A stretch of DNA of 64,000 bases from Pantoea sp. IMH. GTDB taxonomy: Bacteria > Pseudomonadota > Gammaproteobacteria > Enterobacterales > Enterobacteriaceae. Below are positions 1 through 8,853 of this stretch, piece by piece (within the stretch, counting starts at the first letter, position 1; every line of letters begins with the position of its first letter). Below the pieces are notes generated by a model. That model was not told where the DNA came from and did not search any database. It worked only from the letters and a program-made list of their open reading frames with translations. A program made the translations under genes and the position numbers. The DNA is taken from NCBI RefSeq assembly GCF_000599885.1, contig NZ_JFGT01000002.1, forward strand, positions 682,001 through 746,000, written 5' to 3'.

Positions 1-175
1 AAAGGGAGTTGATGATGCAGCACCACAATGAAATCTTTTGAAAAATCAATTTTGAACTATTCAGCTGTGCATTATGATGTATCAACAGCAAACCACCGGG
101 CTGGCCTCCGGTGGTCTGCGCATTTATGCAATAATATTTTTCATATGTGGCCAAAATGGTGAGTTATGAAATTAG
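1..175. other. Island interior without a gene
   Basis: No open frame of note. The only structure seen is an 8-bp perfect inverted repeat (92-99 pairing with 108-115, 8-nt loop). It lacks a T-tract on either side, so it is at best a weak terminator for the minus-strand gene that ends at 176. Composition is AT-rich like that gene, so this belongs to the same island. Confidence 0.5.
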
Positions 176-2437
176 CTAATGTTTTTTAAATAAATCGTTT
201 ATATAGCTTTCGATATGTTCTTTTTCATCTCTGTGGCTATGGAAGCGATCTCTTTGATCCTCATAATCGTAAGAGTCATAGAGGTGTGTAGACGCATCAA
301 CTTGACTATACATATATTCAATTTCATTGTCATCAAAGGGTAAATCGTATTCACTAATTAAATCATGTAGCATGTCATATGCAATTTCATCAGCTTTAGA
401 TCTTTCGTCATCATCTAATGATTGAATTTTTCCTGTTCCAGATAAATGTTCGTCATAATTTTCATGCCAATATTCTTTGATATGTTCCATGAGTTCATGA
501 GTAACTTCCTCTCCTTTTATTGCAGGTCGAAGGTTGATTAAGTGTGCTAAGGGGAGGTAATCGTCATGGTTAAGAGTATATCTCCAACTAGACCTTATGG
601 CATAATTTATAAAGTCAGAGATGAATTTATCTGAAAATAGACTTGCAGCCTTTTTTACAGCCCATAACACGCACTCCCCAACTTCGTAATCGTAAGTGAG
701 ATATTCTTCTTTAATGTTTAAAAATAAGCTCGGATAGACCATTCTGTTTTTATTGGTGGAGATTAAATTGGAATTTATAATCGAATGAAGAAGATGAATT
801 GAGTAATCATTTAAGCATTTAAGATCAACAGCATTGAGTACTGACTCCAGCACTGAAACAAATACATCTGCATTAATTTTCCTATTGCTGTACAAAGAGA
901 ACAAAGTGTTAATTGATTGATTTGTCTTAAGGGCTGAAAAGTAAAGTGCAAGAGAGGTTTCATCAGTAGCATAGCGATTGATGATATAGTCAGACACTGA
1001 TGGGTTGAATGGTGTCAGTCTTATCATTACATTTTTATCTAGCTGTGTCAGGCTTCTATTAAGTGTTGATTTTATTGACTCTTTTATGTATTCATCTATT
1101 TTGTTTACTTTGGAGTGAAAGTTATTTTTATATTTGATATTGAAAATGCACTTTAATGCATTTTTACAGTCTCGTTCTTCAATGTTATTAGAATTAAAAA
1201 CAACCAAGCAAACCAGATCAAGGACTTCCTCACGTGTTTGATTATTGAAACAGTGCGACCAGATCATTTCTGGATTGTCTAATGAATTTTCGATATATGA
1301 CCAAAAATTCGAACTATCGATTCCTGATATTCTATCGCTATCTGTAATAAACGATATAAGCCGTGGGTTAAAGTTTGGATGATGTATTATTTTAAAATAA
1401 TTACGATTATCATAAAAAGTATCAATGTACTCCTGCGGTAATGAACTATGCCAAACATGATTGTAAAGTATATCAGCCTTTTCTATATCAGTAAGATCTG
1501 ATACATTTATCTCAAGTTCTTTTTTTTCAATTTTTTCTATATTAAATATATCACTGAGATTTTTAGCTCTGTTTAATATGTTGGTTCTTGACGTCAAAAT
1601 CATCTTTTTGTTTTTGTCGGTAATGATTTTTTTAATAAACTGAACGATTTTAGAATCAGAGTTTCTAGTGAAAATTTCTAAAAGAGTAGCGCCGAGAAAA
1701 TCATCAAAATAGAAAAATTGCTTTCTCTCTTTAAAGTATATAGATTCAATTTCTGAAATTGATCCTTCAATGTGGTAAATTTCATAGTCGCGATTGCAAT
1801 GCATAAGCATCACTTGTTTTGCAAGAGTGGTTTTACCAACGCCAGGTAAACCAGTGATGATTACAACTTTGTTTTCATCTAAAATATCTAAAGCTTTTTG
1901 TAATTGCTTAGTTTCGATGAATTTGTATGATTCTTTCCTAGCATCTTCAATCAGGAAGTTACTATTTTGAATTGCAGCATTATTTAGCATGCTCATTAGA
2001 AAATTTGTACTGGAAAGCCAAAGTTTGTAATGGTTCCGTTCTATTTCGGGGTGAAGTGCTAAAAGATCATTGAGATACTCAGGACCAATGATGTCATTAT
2101 TGCTTAGAATGTAAGGATTAAATAAATCGAAGATTTCTTTTTTATTACCAGGGGATAAACCAACGCTTGTGATGAAAATGTATCGATTAGGTTTTAATTT
2201 TTTAACTTTTGCAACTTCTTCGCTTTTAAGTTTACTTAATAATCCACTATAACCAGTTTTAACATAATGTTTAACTTGGATTATTACTTCGCCAGAGTGA
2301 TAAAAACGACCATCAATTCCACCATCTTTTCCTGATTTAAAACGCTCAATAAGCAGATTTTCTCTCTTGCTTAAGAGGTCTGTAGCTAGTCTTTCAAACT
2401 CTTCATTATTGAGTGCTCTAAAATCATAGTTTGTCAT
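176..2437 (-). CDS. Restriction endonuclease-like / STAND-type NTPase fusion protein (candidate anti-phage gene)
   Basis: 753 aa if started at the ATG at 2437. The open frame runs on to 2584, but the extra N-terminus is low-complexity and the nuclease domain begins directly after this ATG. Residues about 10-130 look like an Mrr/PD-(D/E)XK nuclease: GGIDG (catalytic D42), then IIQVK (Q54, K56). Residues about 175-300 hold a P-loop NTPase: Walker A GLPGVGKTT (196-204), Walker B FFYFDD (241-246) and a sensor-like LTSR (281-284), the pattern of novel STAND (nSTAND3-like) NTPases. The remaining ~450 residues are helical with no motif I recognise and may be the sensing part. The gene is much more AT-rich than the core genome and lies alone in an island at ssrA. 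In related STAND families a C-terminal sensor releases the nuclease on infection; that role here is inference. No methyltransferase partner is visible, which argues against a classical restriction system. Confidence 0.8.
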   Translation of the reverse strand: MTNYDFRALNNEEFERLATDLLSKRENLLIERFKSGKDGGIDGRFYHSGEVIIQVKHYVKTGYSGLLSKLKSEEVAKVKKLKPNRYIFITSVGLSPGNKKEIFDLFNPYILSNNDIIGPEYLNDLLALHPEIERNHYKLWLSSTNFLMSMLNNAAIQNSNFLIEDARKESYKFIETKQLQKALDILDENKVVIITGLPGVGKTTLAKQVMLMHCNRDYEIYHIEGSISEIESIYFKERKQFFYFDDFLGATLLEIFTRNSDSKIVQFIKKIITDKNKKMILTSRTNILNRAKNLSDIFNIEKIEKKELEINVSDLTDIEKADILYNHVWHSSLPQEYIDTFYDNRNYFKIIHHPNFNPRLISFITDSDRISGIDSSNFWSYIENSLDNPEMIWSHCFNNQTREEVLDLVCLVVFNSNNIEERDCKNALKCIFNIKYKNNFHSKVNKIDEYIKESIKSTLNRSLTQLDKNVMIRLTPFNPSVSDYIINRYATDETSLALYFSALKTNQSINTLFSLYSNRKINADVFVSVLESVLNAVDLKCLNDYSIHLLHSIINSNLISTNKNRMVYPSLFLNIKEEYLTYDYEVGECVLWAVKKAASLFSDKFISDFINYAIRSSWRYTLNHDDYLPLAHLINLRPAIKGEEVTHELMEHIKEYWHENYDEHLSGTGKIQSLDDDERSKADEIAYDMLHDLISEYDLPFDDNEIEYMYSQVDASTHLYDSYDYEDQRDRFHSHRDEKEHIESYINDLFKKH

Positions 2438-2745
2438 TGGAGTTCTTAATAAGTGGCTGAAAATGATAGCAATGTTACATGGTGGAAAAATCAAAAAAAA
2501 GTGGAATGATGATAGATTGTTATATTTATAGAGTTCATAAGGATTAAATTGTGATTTAGTGCATGATTTTGCGCAAAATTGCACGATTTTTCAAGGTAAC
2601 TAAAAGATGTGCCGCGTCGTATATGGCGCAGTTTTGCTGCCTTTCAGAAAGAGCACAAAAATGGGGTATTAATGTGCGCAAGCGAGGCGGGGAAGCAAGC
2701 GCGCGCAAAGGTAGGCAGGTCACTGGTTCACTGCATTGAAGGACT

Positions 2746-2907
2746 CTGTACCTCCGCAGACCTGCATTAGTCGTTACGCCGCTTGGCACTCGTCTTTGCC
2801 GACCTTCAGAAATAGTGCTGGATATTCTAAAGGAAGGTCAGAAAGGAGCGTTTACCAAAGAGGATGGCGAGAAGGTCATTGACGAAACGGGGAAGCGGGT
2901 TAAGTAA
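2746..2907 (+). pseudogene. Short coding fragment, possibly phage-derived
   Basis: A 53-codon open stretch ends at TAA 2905-2907. It has protein-like composition (for example LDILKEGQKGAFTKEDGEKV), but there is no start codon before the upstream in-frame stop. I read it as the C-terminus of a truncated gene. I do not recognise the family; a small phage or island protein is a guess. It is followed by a good hairpin terminator (2926-2963), which supports it having been the end of a transcribed gene. Confidence 0.3.
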
Positions 2908-2925
2908 TCTGCCCACTTCAGAATA

Positions 2926-2963
2926 TCGGACGCCTGTTTACACTATGCGGGCGTCCGGTTTTC
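2926..2963 (+). terminator. Rho-independent terminator after the fragment
   Basis: An 8-bp GC-rich stem (2927-2934 with 2949-2957) is followed by TTTT. It lies about 20 nt past the stop of the fragment at 2907. Confidence 0.5.
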
Positions 2964-3171
2964 GCTCATAGCGGACTATCATCAGATCACATTTTCAGTT
3001 TTGTAATTGGGCTTTTCGTCACTGAATGCCGTTTTCCTGTTCAGTACGCCTAAACTTCGTGTCCCTTTCCGATCTATGTAACGTCAAGCGAGCTTCGGGG
3101 CTAGAAACATGCGAAACGATATAAGCAAAACCAGCCCTTTACCTACTTGAAAAACGCCTTAGTGAACGCGA

Positions 3172-3195
3172 TTGGTATACGGTTAGGTATACCAA
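3172..3195. repeat. Perfect inverted repeat near the island boundary
   Basis: TTGGTATAC (3172-3180), a 6-nt spacer and GTATACCAA (3187-3195) form a perfect 9-bp inverted repeat about 50 bp inside the ssrA-like boundary. The position would suit a recombinase or excisionase binding site, but the sequence alone does not show this. Confidence 0.4.
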
Positions 3196-3245
3196 CCAAA
3201 GTTGAATTAATAAAATTACTTATAAAACATAATATTGAATAAAAG

Positions 3246-3268
3246 ATTCAGATTCCGCCAGCCCACCA
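3246..3268 (+). other. ssrA: Degenerate ssrA (tmRNA) 3'-end copy: island attachment site
   Basis: The stretch ending in CCGCCAGCCCACCA resembles the tmRNA 3' end (T-arm and acceptor, ...CCGCCAGCTCCACCA in E. coli) with a few changes, including one missing base. The DNA right after it matches what I recall of sequence downstream of E. coli ssrA: CCAAATTC, then GATGAAGTCCT, then a terminator ending GCGGGCTTTTTTGTGCC. No tmRNA body precedes it. This is therefore the duplicated att copy left when an island integrated into ssrA; the functional gene should be at the other end of the island, left of this window. Confidence 0.75.
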
Positions 3269-3312
3269 AATTCTTGATCGATGGCTACCAGAACCATCCG
3301 ATGAAGTCCTGA

Positions 3313-3346
3313 AAGCCCGCATGGCACAAGCCCTGCGGGCTTTTTT
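3313..3346 (+). terminator. Native ssrA terminator, now separated from the gene
   Basis: AAGCCCGCA pairs with TGCGGGCTT and is followed by a T run. Position and sequence correspond to the E. coli ssrA terminator. It now lies downstream of the island rather than of an intact ssrA. Confidence 0.7.
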
Positions 3347-3948
3347 GTGCCTCTGATTAGTGCCGCGAAATCTGAAGTGGCTCAACCAAACGCAGAACTT
3401 TAAGACCTCCAGCCCGACGCCCCTTTCATGAATGGTGCGATCAAAGCGCCTGATGCTACCGAATTTTCCCCATAGCCAGGCGAACAAACTCTTCCAATTG
3501 CGTAAAGCGTCCCCCTGTCCTGAAACGCGCTACATTCTTTCTGACTGTTATGGCCTGATTACCCCAAACCTGCCGCGGCAATCAGACCATCCAGCCATGC
3601 CTGATAACCATTCAGTATTATTCGGGCAGCTCTTCGCCAGTTTCTGTGCTGACACGATAATTCAGCAGAGAAACCTGCCGTCGGATTCACCGTCAGGACA
3701 GATCTCAAAACCAGCGCAAGCTCTCTTTTTCGCACAGCCTTTATCCCAGGCAGCCTGATATGCGCCAACCCTGATTCACAATCCTTCAACAGGCTGTTTT
3801 ATCATCAAAACAATAAACGCTGAACGCTGCCCTTCCCCCACCATTTTCAGGTAAAATGATCGTCTTCACTCAGACACTGCCAGTTTTTTCCCGTATCGCC
3901 ATCACCGTTATGGATACGAAAAGCGGCTGAAATAAGGTATAAAGCCGT
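3347..3948. other. Intergenic stretch with no convincing gene
   Basis: Several short overlapping open frames occur on both strands, but none has a ribosome-binding site, recognisable motifs or coherent codon use. This may be decayed DNA between ssrA and the kinase gene. The last ~100 bp must contain the promoter of the gene at 3949; I could not fix its elements. Confidence 0.4.
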
Positions 3949-4803
3949 ATGAAAATCCCAAACAGAATCCAACCTCTGGTCGATGATGGCCTGGTAGATA
4001 CCGTGCTGCAGCGGCTGAAAAGCGGTAAGGAAGCAGACGTCTATACCGTGCTGTGCGGCGACAAAATTCAGTGTGCCAAAGTGTACAAGGAAGCGAGCCA
4101 GCGCAGTTTTAAGCAGGCGGTGCAGTATCAGGAAGGCAGGAAATCCCGCAACAGCCGTAACGCCCGCGCCATGCAAAAAGGCTCGAAGTTCGGTCGCAAG
4201 CAGCAGGAAGAGTCCTGGCAGATGGCCGAGGTCGATGCGCTGTTCCGGCTGGCTAATGCGGGTGTGCGCGTGCCGCAGCCCTATATCTGCATCGACGGTG
4301 TGTTACTGATGGAGCTGGTGACTGATGCGGAAGGCGCCGTTGCCCCGCGTCTCAGCGATGTGACTCTGTCAGAAGAAACTGCCCTGGCCGATTTCGATAC
4401 GATGATCCGTAATATCGTCCGCATGCTGTGTGCCGGTTTGGTACATGGGGATTTATCGGAGTTCAACGTGCTGCTTGATGCGCAAGGGCCAGTAATTATC
4501 GACCTGCCCCAGGCTGTGGATGCCGCTGCCAACAACCATGCCGCGGCCATGTTTGAACGTGATGTCAATAATATCACCGCTTACTATGGTCAGTTCGCGC
4601 CGCAGCTGCTCAAGACCCGCTATGCCAAAGAGATCTGGGCGTTATATGAAGATGGCAAGTTAACGCCGGAAACCACGCTGACCGGCCGCTTTGTAGAAGA
4701 GAAGCATAAGGTGGATATGAACTCACTGATGGATGAAATCATTGCGGCGGAAGATGACTATTATGATCGTCAGCGGGCCAAAAACGAGCGCGACGAGCAG
4801 TAG
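3949..4803 (+). CDS. RIO1-family serine protein kinase
   Basis: 284 aa, an atypical protein kinase of the RIO family, as found in Pantoea/Erwinia and Pseudomonas. It keeps a lysine-bearing strand (AKVYK, K44-K48 area), the catalytic loop HGDLSEFN (166-173, with D168 and N173) and the metal-binding aspartate in IIDLPQ (D185). The SGKEADVY segment near residue 25 matches the RIO nucleotide-binding loop. A Lys/Arg-rich segment (63-85) may bind nucleic acid or a partner. The C-terminus is acidic. The gene is monocistronic, followed by a terminator at 4903. The substrate is unknown; archaeal and eukaryotic relatives act in small-subunit ribosome maturation, but that cannot be assumed here. Confidence 0.88.
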   Translation: MKIPNRIQPLVDDGLVDTVLQRLKSGKEADVYTVLCGDKIQCAKVYKEASQRSFKQAVQYQEGRKSRNSRNARAMQKGSKFGRKQQEESWQMAEVDALFRLANAGVRVPQPYICIDGVLLMELVTDAEGAVAPRLSDVTLSEETALADFDTMIRNIVRMLCAGLVHGDLSEFNVLLDAQGPVIIDLPQAVDAAANNHAAAMFERDVNNITAYYGQFAPQLLKTRYAKEIWALYEDGKLTPETTLTGRFVEEKHKVDMNSLMDEIIAAEDDYYDRQRAKNERDEQ

Positions 4804-4902
4804 CGTCCCGACCGGTAGCACCTGACCGCGCAGGATTATGGGCTGATTGCCGCATCCGCGGCTGATGCGCTTTATCTCAATGGAGCACGGCCGCCACGCG
4901 GC

Positions 4903-4942
4903 AAAACAGGTTGCCTGTTATCGTACAGGGCAACCTGTTTTT
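4903..4942 (+). terminator. Terminator of the RIO kinase gene
   Basis: AACAGGTTGCC pairs with GGCAACCTGTT around a 12-nt loop and is followed by TTTTT. The rest of 4943-5209 shows no gene. Confidence 0.75.
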
Positions 4943-5209
4943 CGTTGTAAAAGGCGCTGGATTTGAATCCACCACGTATTACGCGATAACAGGGCGATGG
5001 CTATTACCAGTATCCAGTCTGCTACTTACCTGTCACAGCGTTGCAATAGTGACGCACCCTGCCCCTTGCTGAAAGCACATAGCTGACGTCCCGTCTGCCT
5101 TCCCTTCTCATTAACTCTTAAACGTCCCTTAAATACGCTCGCAACCGTTCAGGGTAAATATCTGCACACATCCTCTGCTTACGCTTTCACGGGGCCGGTA
5201 TGAGTGCCA

Positions 5210-6094
5210 TTAGCTACGGGCGGCAGGCTGCCACAGCGGTACCGCTTTGCCAGTGATATAGCGTTTACGCAGACGGCTGGAAATCGCATCCATCGTCATT
5301 ACCACGGCCACCAGAATCAGCGTGATAAACATCACCACATCCCAGTTCCACAGCCGCATATTTTCGGCATACACCAGCCCTACGCCGCCCGCACCGACAA
5401 AACCCAGCACCGCAGCAGAGCGGGTGTTTGATTCAATCTGATAAAGGCTGAGCGCCAGAAAGTTAGGGAACGACTGCGTAAAGATGCCGAAACGGTGTTT
5501 TTGCAGGCTGTTAGCCCCCACGGCGGCCAGACCCCGGCCTGGCGAACGCTCAACGGCCTCATGCCCTTCTGAATAGAGTTTGCCGAGCAGTCCTACGTCC
5601 TGCATAACAATCGCTAACACCCCGGCCAGCGGCCCCATACCAACCGCACGCACGAAGATAAGCCCCCAAATCGCCATATCGATGCCACGCAGCACATCAA
5701 ACAGGCGGCGCATCATAAAGGCTACCGGCCTGGTTAGCCTGCCATGCATAACGTTGCGCGCTGCCAGAAAGGAGAGCGGTAACGCCAGCAGCGAGGCGGT
5801 AATCGTACCCGCAAAGACAATCGCCAGCGTGATGCCAATTTGCGAGAAGTAATAACTGAAAGGCCAGCTGGCAAAGTTCTGCCAGACAAACATGCGCAGA
5901 AAGTAGCGCCCCAGTTGCTGGCTGCCGGCGGCTAAACGGCTCCACTCAATGCCATAGACGGTGAAAAAGAAAAGGTAATAGAGCAGCACCGCCAGTGCCA
6001 GCAGGCCGATACGGCGCAGATAGCGGTTCTGGGCGGCAAACAGCTCAGCGTGCTGCTGCTTCATTTTACGGGTGTCAGGCGCAATCGCGATCAT
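5210..6094 (-). CDS. phnE: Phosphonate ABC transporter permease (second PhnE)
   Basis: 294 aa inner-membrane permease. I chose ATG 6094 (MIAIAPD...), which is preceded by a GGAGGG Shine-Dalgarno lying in the end of the upstream gene; the longer open frame overlaps that gene. It has about six membrane segments and the EAA-type loop with GLAAVGANSLQ, then VGAGGVGLVYAENM, typical of PhnE. It is the last gene of the phn operon, 1 bp from the previous permease gene. The pair of non-identical PhnE proteins probably forms the heterodimeric channel of the PhnCDE importer. Confidence 0.9.
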   Translation of the reverse strand: MIAIAPDTRKMKQQHAELFAAQNRYLRRIGLLALAVLLYYLFFFTVYGIEWSRLAAGSQQLGRYFLRMFVWQNFASWPFSYYFSQIGITLAIVFAGTITASLLALPLSFLAARNVMHGRLTRPVAFMMRRLFDVLRGIDMAIWGLIFVRAVGMGPLAGVLAIVMQDVGLLGKLYSEGHEAVERSPGRGLAAVGANSLQKHRFGIFTQSFPNFLALSLYQIESNTRSAAVLGFVGAGGVGLVYAENMRLWNWDVVMFITLILVAVVMTMDAISSRLRKRYITGKAVPLWQPAARS

Positions 6095-6095
6095 C

Positions 6096-6950
6096 TTATC
6101 CCTCCACCACACGGCGGCGTAACTTACCGGATAACGTATCCAGCAACGAAACCACAATCAGGATAAGCAGCAGCGTAATGCTGACCTGATCGTAACGATC
6201 CAGCTTGATATTAGTCATCAGCTCCTGACCAATACCGCCCGCGCCCACCAGGCCGAGTATCGTCGAGGAGCGAAAGTTAATTTCCAGGCGCATAAAGCTA
6301 TAGGAGAGAAATGCCGGTTTGACCTGCGGCCAGAAAGCGAAGCGCATGCGCTGCAGTTTGCTGGCTCCGCACGCCGCCAGTCCGCGCACCGGCCTGTCGG
6401 AGGCCGATTCAATCGCTTCATAAAACAGCTTGGTCAGGCTGCCTACGGTATGCAGCATCAGCGCCAGGAAGCCGGGTATGGCACCAATCCCGAACGCCAT
6501 AACAAACATGACCGCCCACGCCAGTTCCGGCATGGTGCGTAAAAAAGCGACAAAGGAGCGGATAGCCAGGCGCACGCCTGCGGGGGTCTGAGTATTATCA
6601 GCCGCAAAGAACGCCAGCACGCTGGCCAGAGCGACTGCCACCAGAGTGGAGGCCAGCGCCAGTTGCAGCGTCTCCCAAATCAGCGGCAGCTGGATCGGCA
6701 GCCGGTAGCCCCAGTAAGCCAGCGATCCTTCGGTTTTACCATCTGCAAAGAGCAGCGGCAGGTGTAGAACCGGTACGATCTCGCGCAGGTAATCGAAGAA
6801 ATCAGGCAATGACTGCAAGACAGTGACCAGCTTAAATTCGGCCAGATGGCTGGCCGTGAGATAGAGCACCACCAGCAACAACGACCAGATTAACGTATCG
6901 CGCTTCTGCTGAGTGCGAATGCGCTTGTAGTAGCGTTCGAAATCAGTCAC
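6096..6950 (-). CDS. phnE: Phosphonate ABC transporter permease (first PhnE)
   Basis: 284 aa permease paired with the next gene. The N-terminus is cytoplasmic and charged, the first membrane segment is at about residues 22-40, and five more follow. The permease loop (RGLAACGASKLQ) and the conserved VGAGGIGQELM near the C-terminus mark the PhnE family. It lies 81 bp after phnD; that gap holds a hairpin (7010-7025). With PhnC (ATPase) and PhnD (binding protein) it should import phosphonates and organophosphates. Confidence 0.92.
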   Translation of the reverse strand: MTDFERYYKRIRTQQKRDTLIWSLLLVVLYLTASHLAEFKLVTVLQSLPDFFDYLREIVPVLHLPLLFADGKTEGSLAYWGYRLPIQLPLIWETLQLALASTLVAVALASVLAFFAADNTQTPAGVRLAIRSFVAFLRTMPELAWAVMFVMAFGIGAIPGFLALMLHTVGSLTKLFYEAIESASDRPVRGLAACGASKLQRMRFAFWPQVKPAFLSYSFMRLEINFRSSTILGLVGAGGIGQELMTNIKLDRYDQVSITLLLILIVVSLLDTLSGKLRRRVVEG

Positions 6951-7009
6951 GGGGGAGATCCTGTGGGTGAAAGAGCCGGGCCTTTACTGCCGGACAGTGA
7001 AGTTAAAGG

Positions 7010-7025
7010 TGCGCCCTGAGGCGCA
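7010..7025 (-). promoter_or_regulatory. Hairpin in the phnD-phnE gap
   Basis: TGCGCC, CTGA, GGCGCA: a 6-bp GC-rich stem with a 4-nt loop and no T-tract, just past the phnD stop. Such hairpins after binding-protein genes often stabilise the upstream mRNA, so more binding protein than permease is made. That role is inferred. Confidence 0.35.
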
Positions 7026-7031
7026 CGTGAC

Positions 7032-7958
7032 TTATCCGCGCTCGCCTTTCATCAGATCGCGTTTCATATCGATGATGTTTTGATAGTCTGCAATAGTGGC
7101 CGGGCCAATATGTTGCTCACCGCCCACCGCTTTGACGAAGCAGGCGTGGTCTTCTTTATCCAGCTTTTTGATGGCAGCCACGACTTTCTGTTTGAATTCA
7201 GCCGGCAGCTTATTACTTACCAGCAGCGGACCGTTCGGGATCAGCGGCGACTGCCAGATAATGCGAATTTTTTTCATCAGATCGGGCTGATCCATCCGGA
7301 TCAGACGACTGAACGCGCCCGCGGAGTAACCACTGTCGTAGTCGCCCACCATGGAAGTCCAGGTCACCGCGCCGTCAAACTGGTTATTGAGCACGCCGAG
7401 AATGTCCTGTTCATGGCCGCCAGAGAAGGTCACGCTGGAGAAGGTGTTGTTGTATTTGTTATCGACGGTGCCACCAAACTCTTTTTTAAATGCCTGGTTT
7501 GGCATCAGAAAACCGGAGGTAGAGTCGGGATCGGCCATGCCGAACGCTTTGCCTTTCAGATCGGCCAGCGTTTTATAAGGGCTGTCAGCCTTGACGATCA
7601 CCACAGAGTGGTAGCCACGCGAATTATCTTTGTCATCCACCACCACACCCACTACCTCCACAGCCTCGGGATCCTGCAGGTGCACCGACGCGAAAGAGGC
7701 GGGCGACATGCTCAGTACCATGTCGATCTTTCCACCCAGTAACCCCTGGATGACGCCCGAATAGTCGGAGGAGTTGCGCAGTCTGGTATCCACGCCCAGC
7801 TCTTTATCAAAGAAACTTTTCACACACTGATTATCGCCAATCTGCTGCGTGGCGTTTTGTCCGCCCAGAATGCCCAGATTAAGCGTTTTTGGTGCCTCTG
7901 CGGCAAAAGCGGCTGAGGTCATCACACTGGTCAATAAAGCTAAAGATGTCAGTTTCAT
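7032..7958 (-). CDS. phnD: Phosphonate ABC transporter substrate-binding protein PhnD
   Basis: 308 aa periplasmic binding protein. The signal peptide is about 19 residues (ending AAFA). The type II binding-protein fold carries PhnD features: LGGKIDMVLSMSPASF, HSVVIVKADSPY, GMADPDSTSG and a WTSM loop. It delivers phosphonates to the PhnE permeases. It starts 26 bp after the phnC stop. Confidence 0.93.
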   Translation of the reverse strand: MKLTSLALLTSVMTSAAFAAEAPKTLNLGILGGQNATQQIGDNQCVKSFFDKELGVDTRLRNSSDYSGVIQGLLGGKIDMVLSMSPASFASVHLQDPEAVEVVGVVVDDKDNSRGYHSVVIVKADSPYKTLADLKGKAFGMADPDSTSGFLMPNQAFKKEFGGTVDNKYNNTFSSVTFSGGHEQDILGVLNNQFDGAVTWTSMVGDYDSGYSAGAFSRLIRMDQPDLMKKIRIIWQSPLIPNGPLLVSNKLPAEFKQKVVAAIKKLDKEDHACFVKAVGGEQHIGPATIADYQNIIDMKRDLMKGERG

Positions 7959-7984
7959 TCGAAGTTTTTCTCTTGCCGTGGGAG

Positions 7985-8815
7985 TTAGTAGAGTTGATTA
8001 ATTTCATCGCCATAGAGCTGGTGCAGCAGGCCGTCGGTAAGCCGGGAAGGATGGCCGTCAAACATGACTACGCCGCGCTGAATACCGATTACGCGGGTAC
8101 AATATTGTTTTACCAGGTCAACAGAATGCAGGTTCACCATCACGCTGATGCCCTGACCGCTCACCTGACGCAGCACATCCATAATGCGCGTGGTATTTTT
8201 GGGATCGAGCGAAGCGACAGGTTCATCCGCCAGCAGAATTCTGGGGTTTTGCATCAGGGCACGGCAGATCGCCACACGTTGCATCTGGCCGCCGGAGAGG
8301 TTTTCTGCCCGCTGCAGCGCCTGCGGCAGCATATTCATCCACTGCAGCAGCTCAATGGCAGCGGCGCGATCGGCATCGGAGAAAACCTTGAAGAACGAGC
8401 TAAGCGTTGAGGTCCGGCTAAGCCGGCCCAGCAGCACATTCGTCAGCACGTCCAGCCGTGGCACCAGGCAGAAATCCTGAAAGATCATCCCGCACTCACT
8501 GCGCCATTGCCGCATCTGACGGCTGTTGAGCGCGACGATGTTCTGGTTAACTTCGCCGTTTTGCAGGCTGTAAATGGCCCCTTCGCTGGCGCTGATGGTG
8601 CCGTTCAGCATATGCAGCAGCGTCGATTTGCCTGCGCCAGAACGGCCAATCACGGCCACCAGCTCACCCGCATGCAGATCGAAACTGACATTATCCAATA
8701 CCCGCGTCTCGCCAAAAGCCTTGCTCAGTCCCTGTACTGACAAGACTTTCTGTCCGCTTGGGGTGGAGGGGTGCAGCTCGTTATCGACCACTGTTTTCAG
8801 AAGTACCTGGGCCAT
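7985..8815 (-). CDS. phnC: Phosphonate ABC transporter ATP-binding protein PhnC
   Basis: 276 aa from ATG 8815. The open frame extends to 8905, but that extra part would cover the PhoB box and promoter, so the inner ATG is preferred. Walker A is GRSGAGKST, the ABC signature LSGGQMQRV, Walker B ILLADEP, then the switch histidine in VNLHSVDL. It energises PhnD/PhnE uptake. The gene is first of the phnC-D-E1-E2 part of the operon and has its own PhoB box upstream. Confidence 0.92.
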   Translation of the reverse strand: MAQVLLKTVVDNELHPSTPSGQKVLSVQGLSKAFGETRVLDNVSFDLHAGELVAVIGRSGAGKSTLLHMLNGTISASEGAIYSLQNGEVNQNIVALNSRQMRQWRSECGMIFQDFCLVPRLDVLTNVLLGRLSRTSTLSSFFKVFSDADRAAAIELLQWMNMLPQALQRAENLSGGQMQRVAICRALMQNPRILLADEPVASLDPKNTTRIMDVLRQVSGQGISVMVNLHSVDLVKQYCTRVIGIQRGVVMFDGHPSRLTDGLLHQLYGDEINQLY

Positions 8816-8853
8816 AGTGTGTTCCGTTTCGTTAACCGACCGTAAGTTGAGGC

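Noticed and set aside
2556-2789. 77-aa minus-strand open frame
   Set aside because: Cysteine/arginine-rich noise, overlaps the plus-strand fragment that looks more protein-like.
1-3270. Integrase gene for the island
   Set aside because: Not present in this window; would be left of position 1.
3432-4176. Short open frames before the RIO kinase
   Set aside because: Overlap one another on both strands, no conserved motif or ribosome site.
7080-7742. 220-aa open frame antisense to phnD
   Set aside because: Shadow of a high-GC gene; no ribosome site, composition His-rich as typical of antisense frames.
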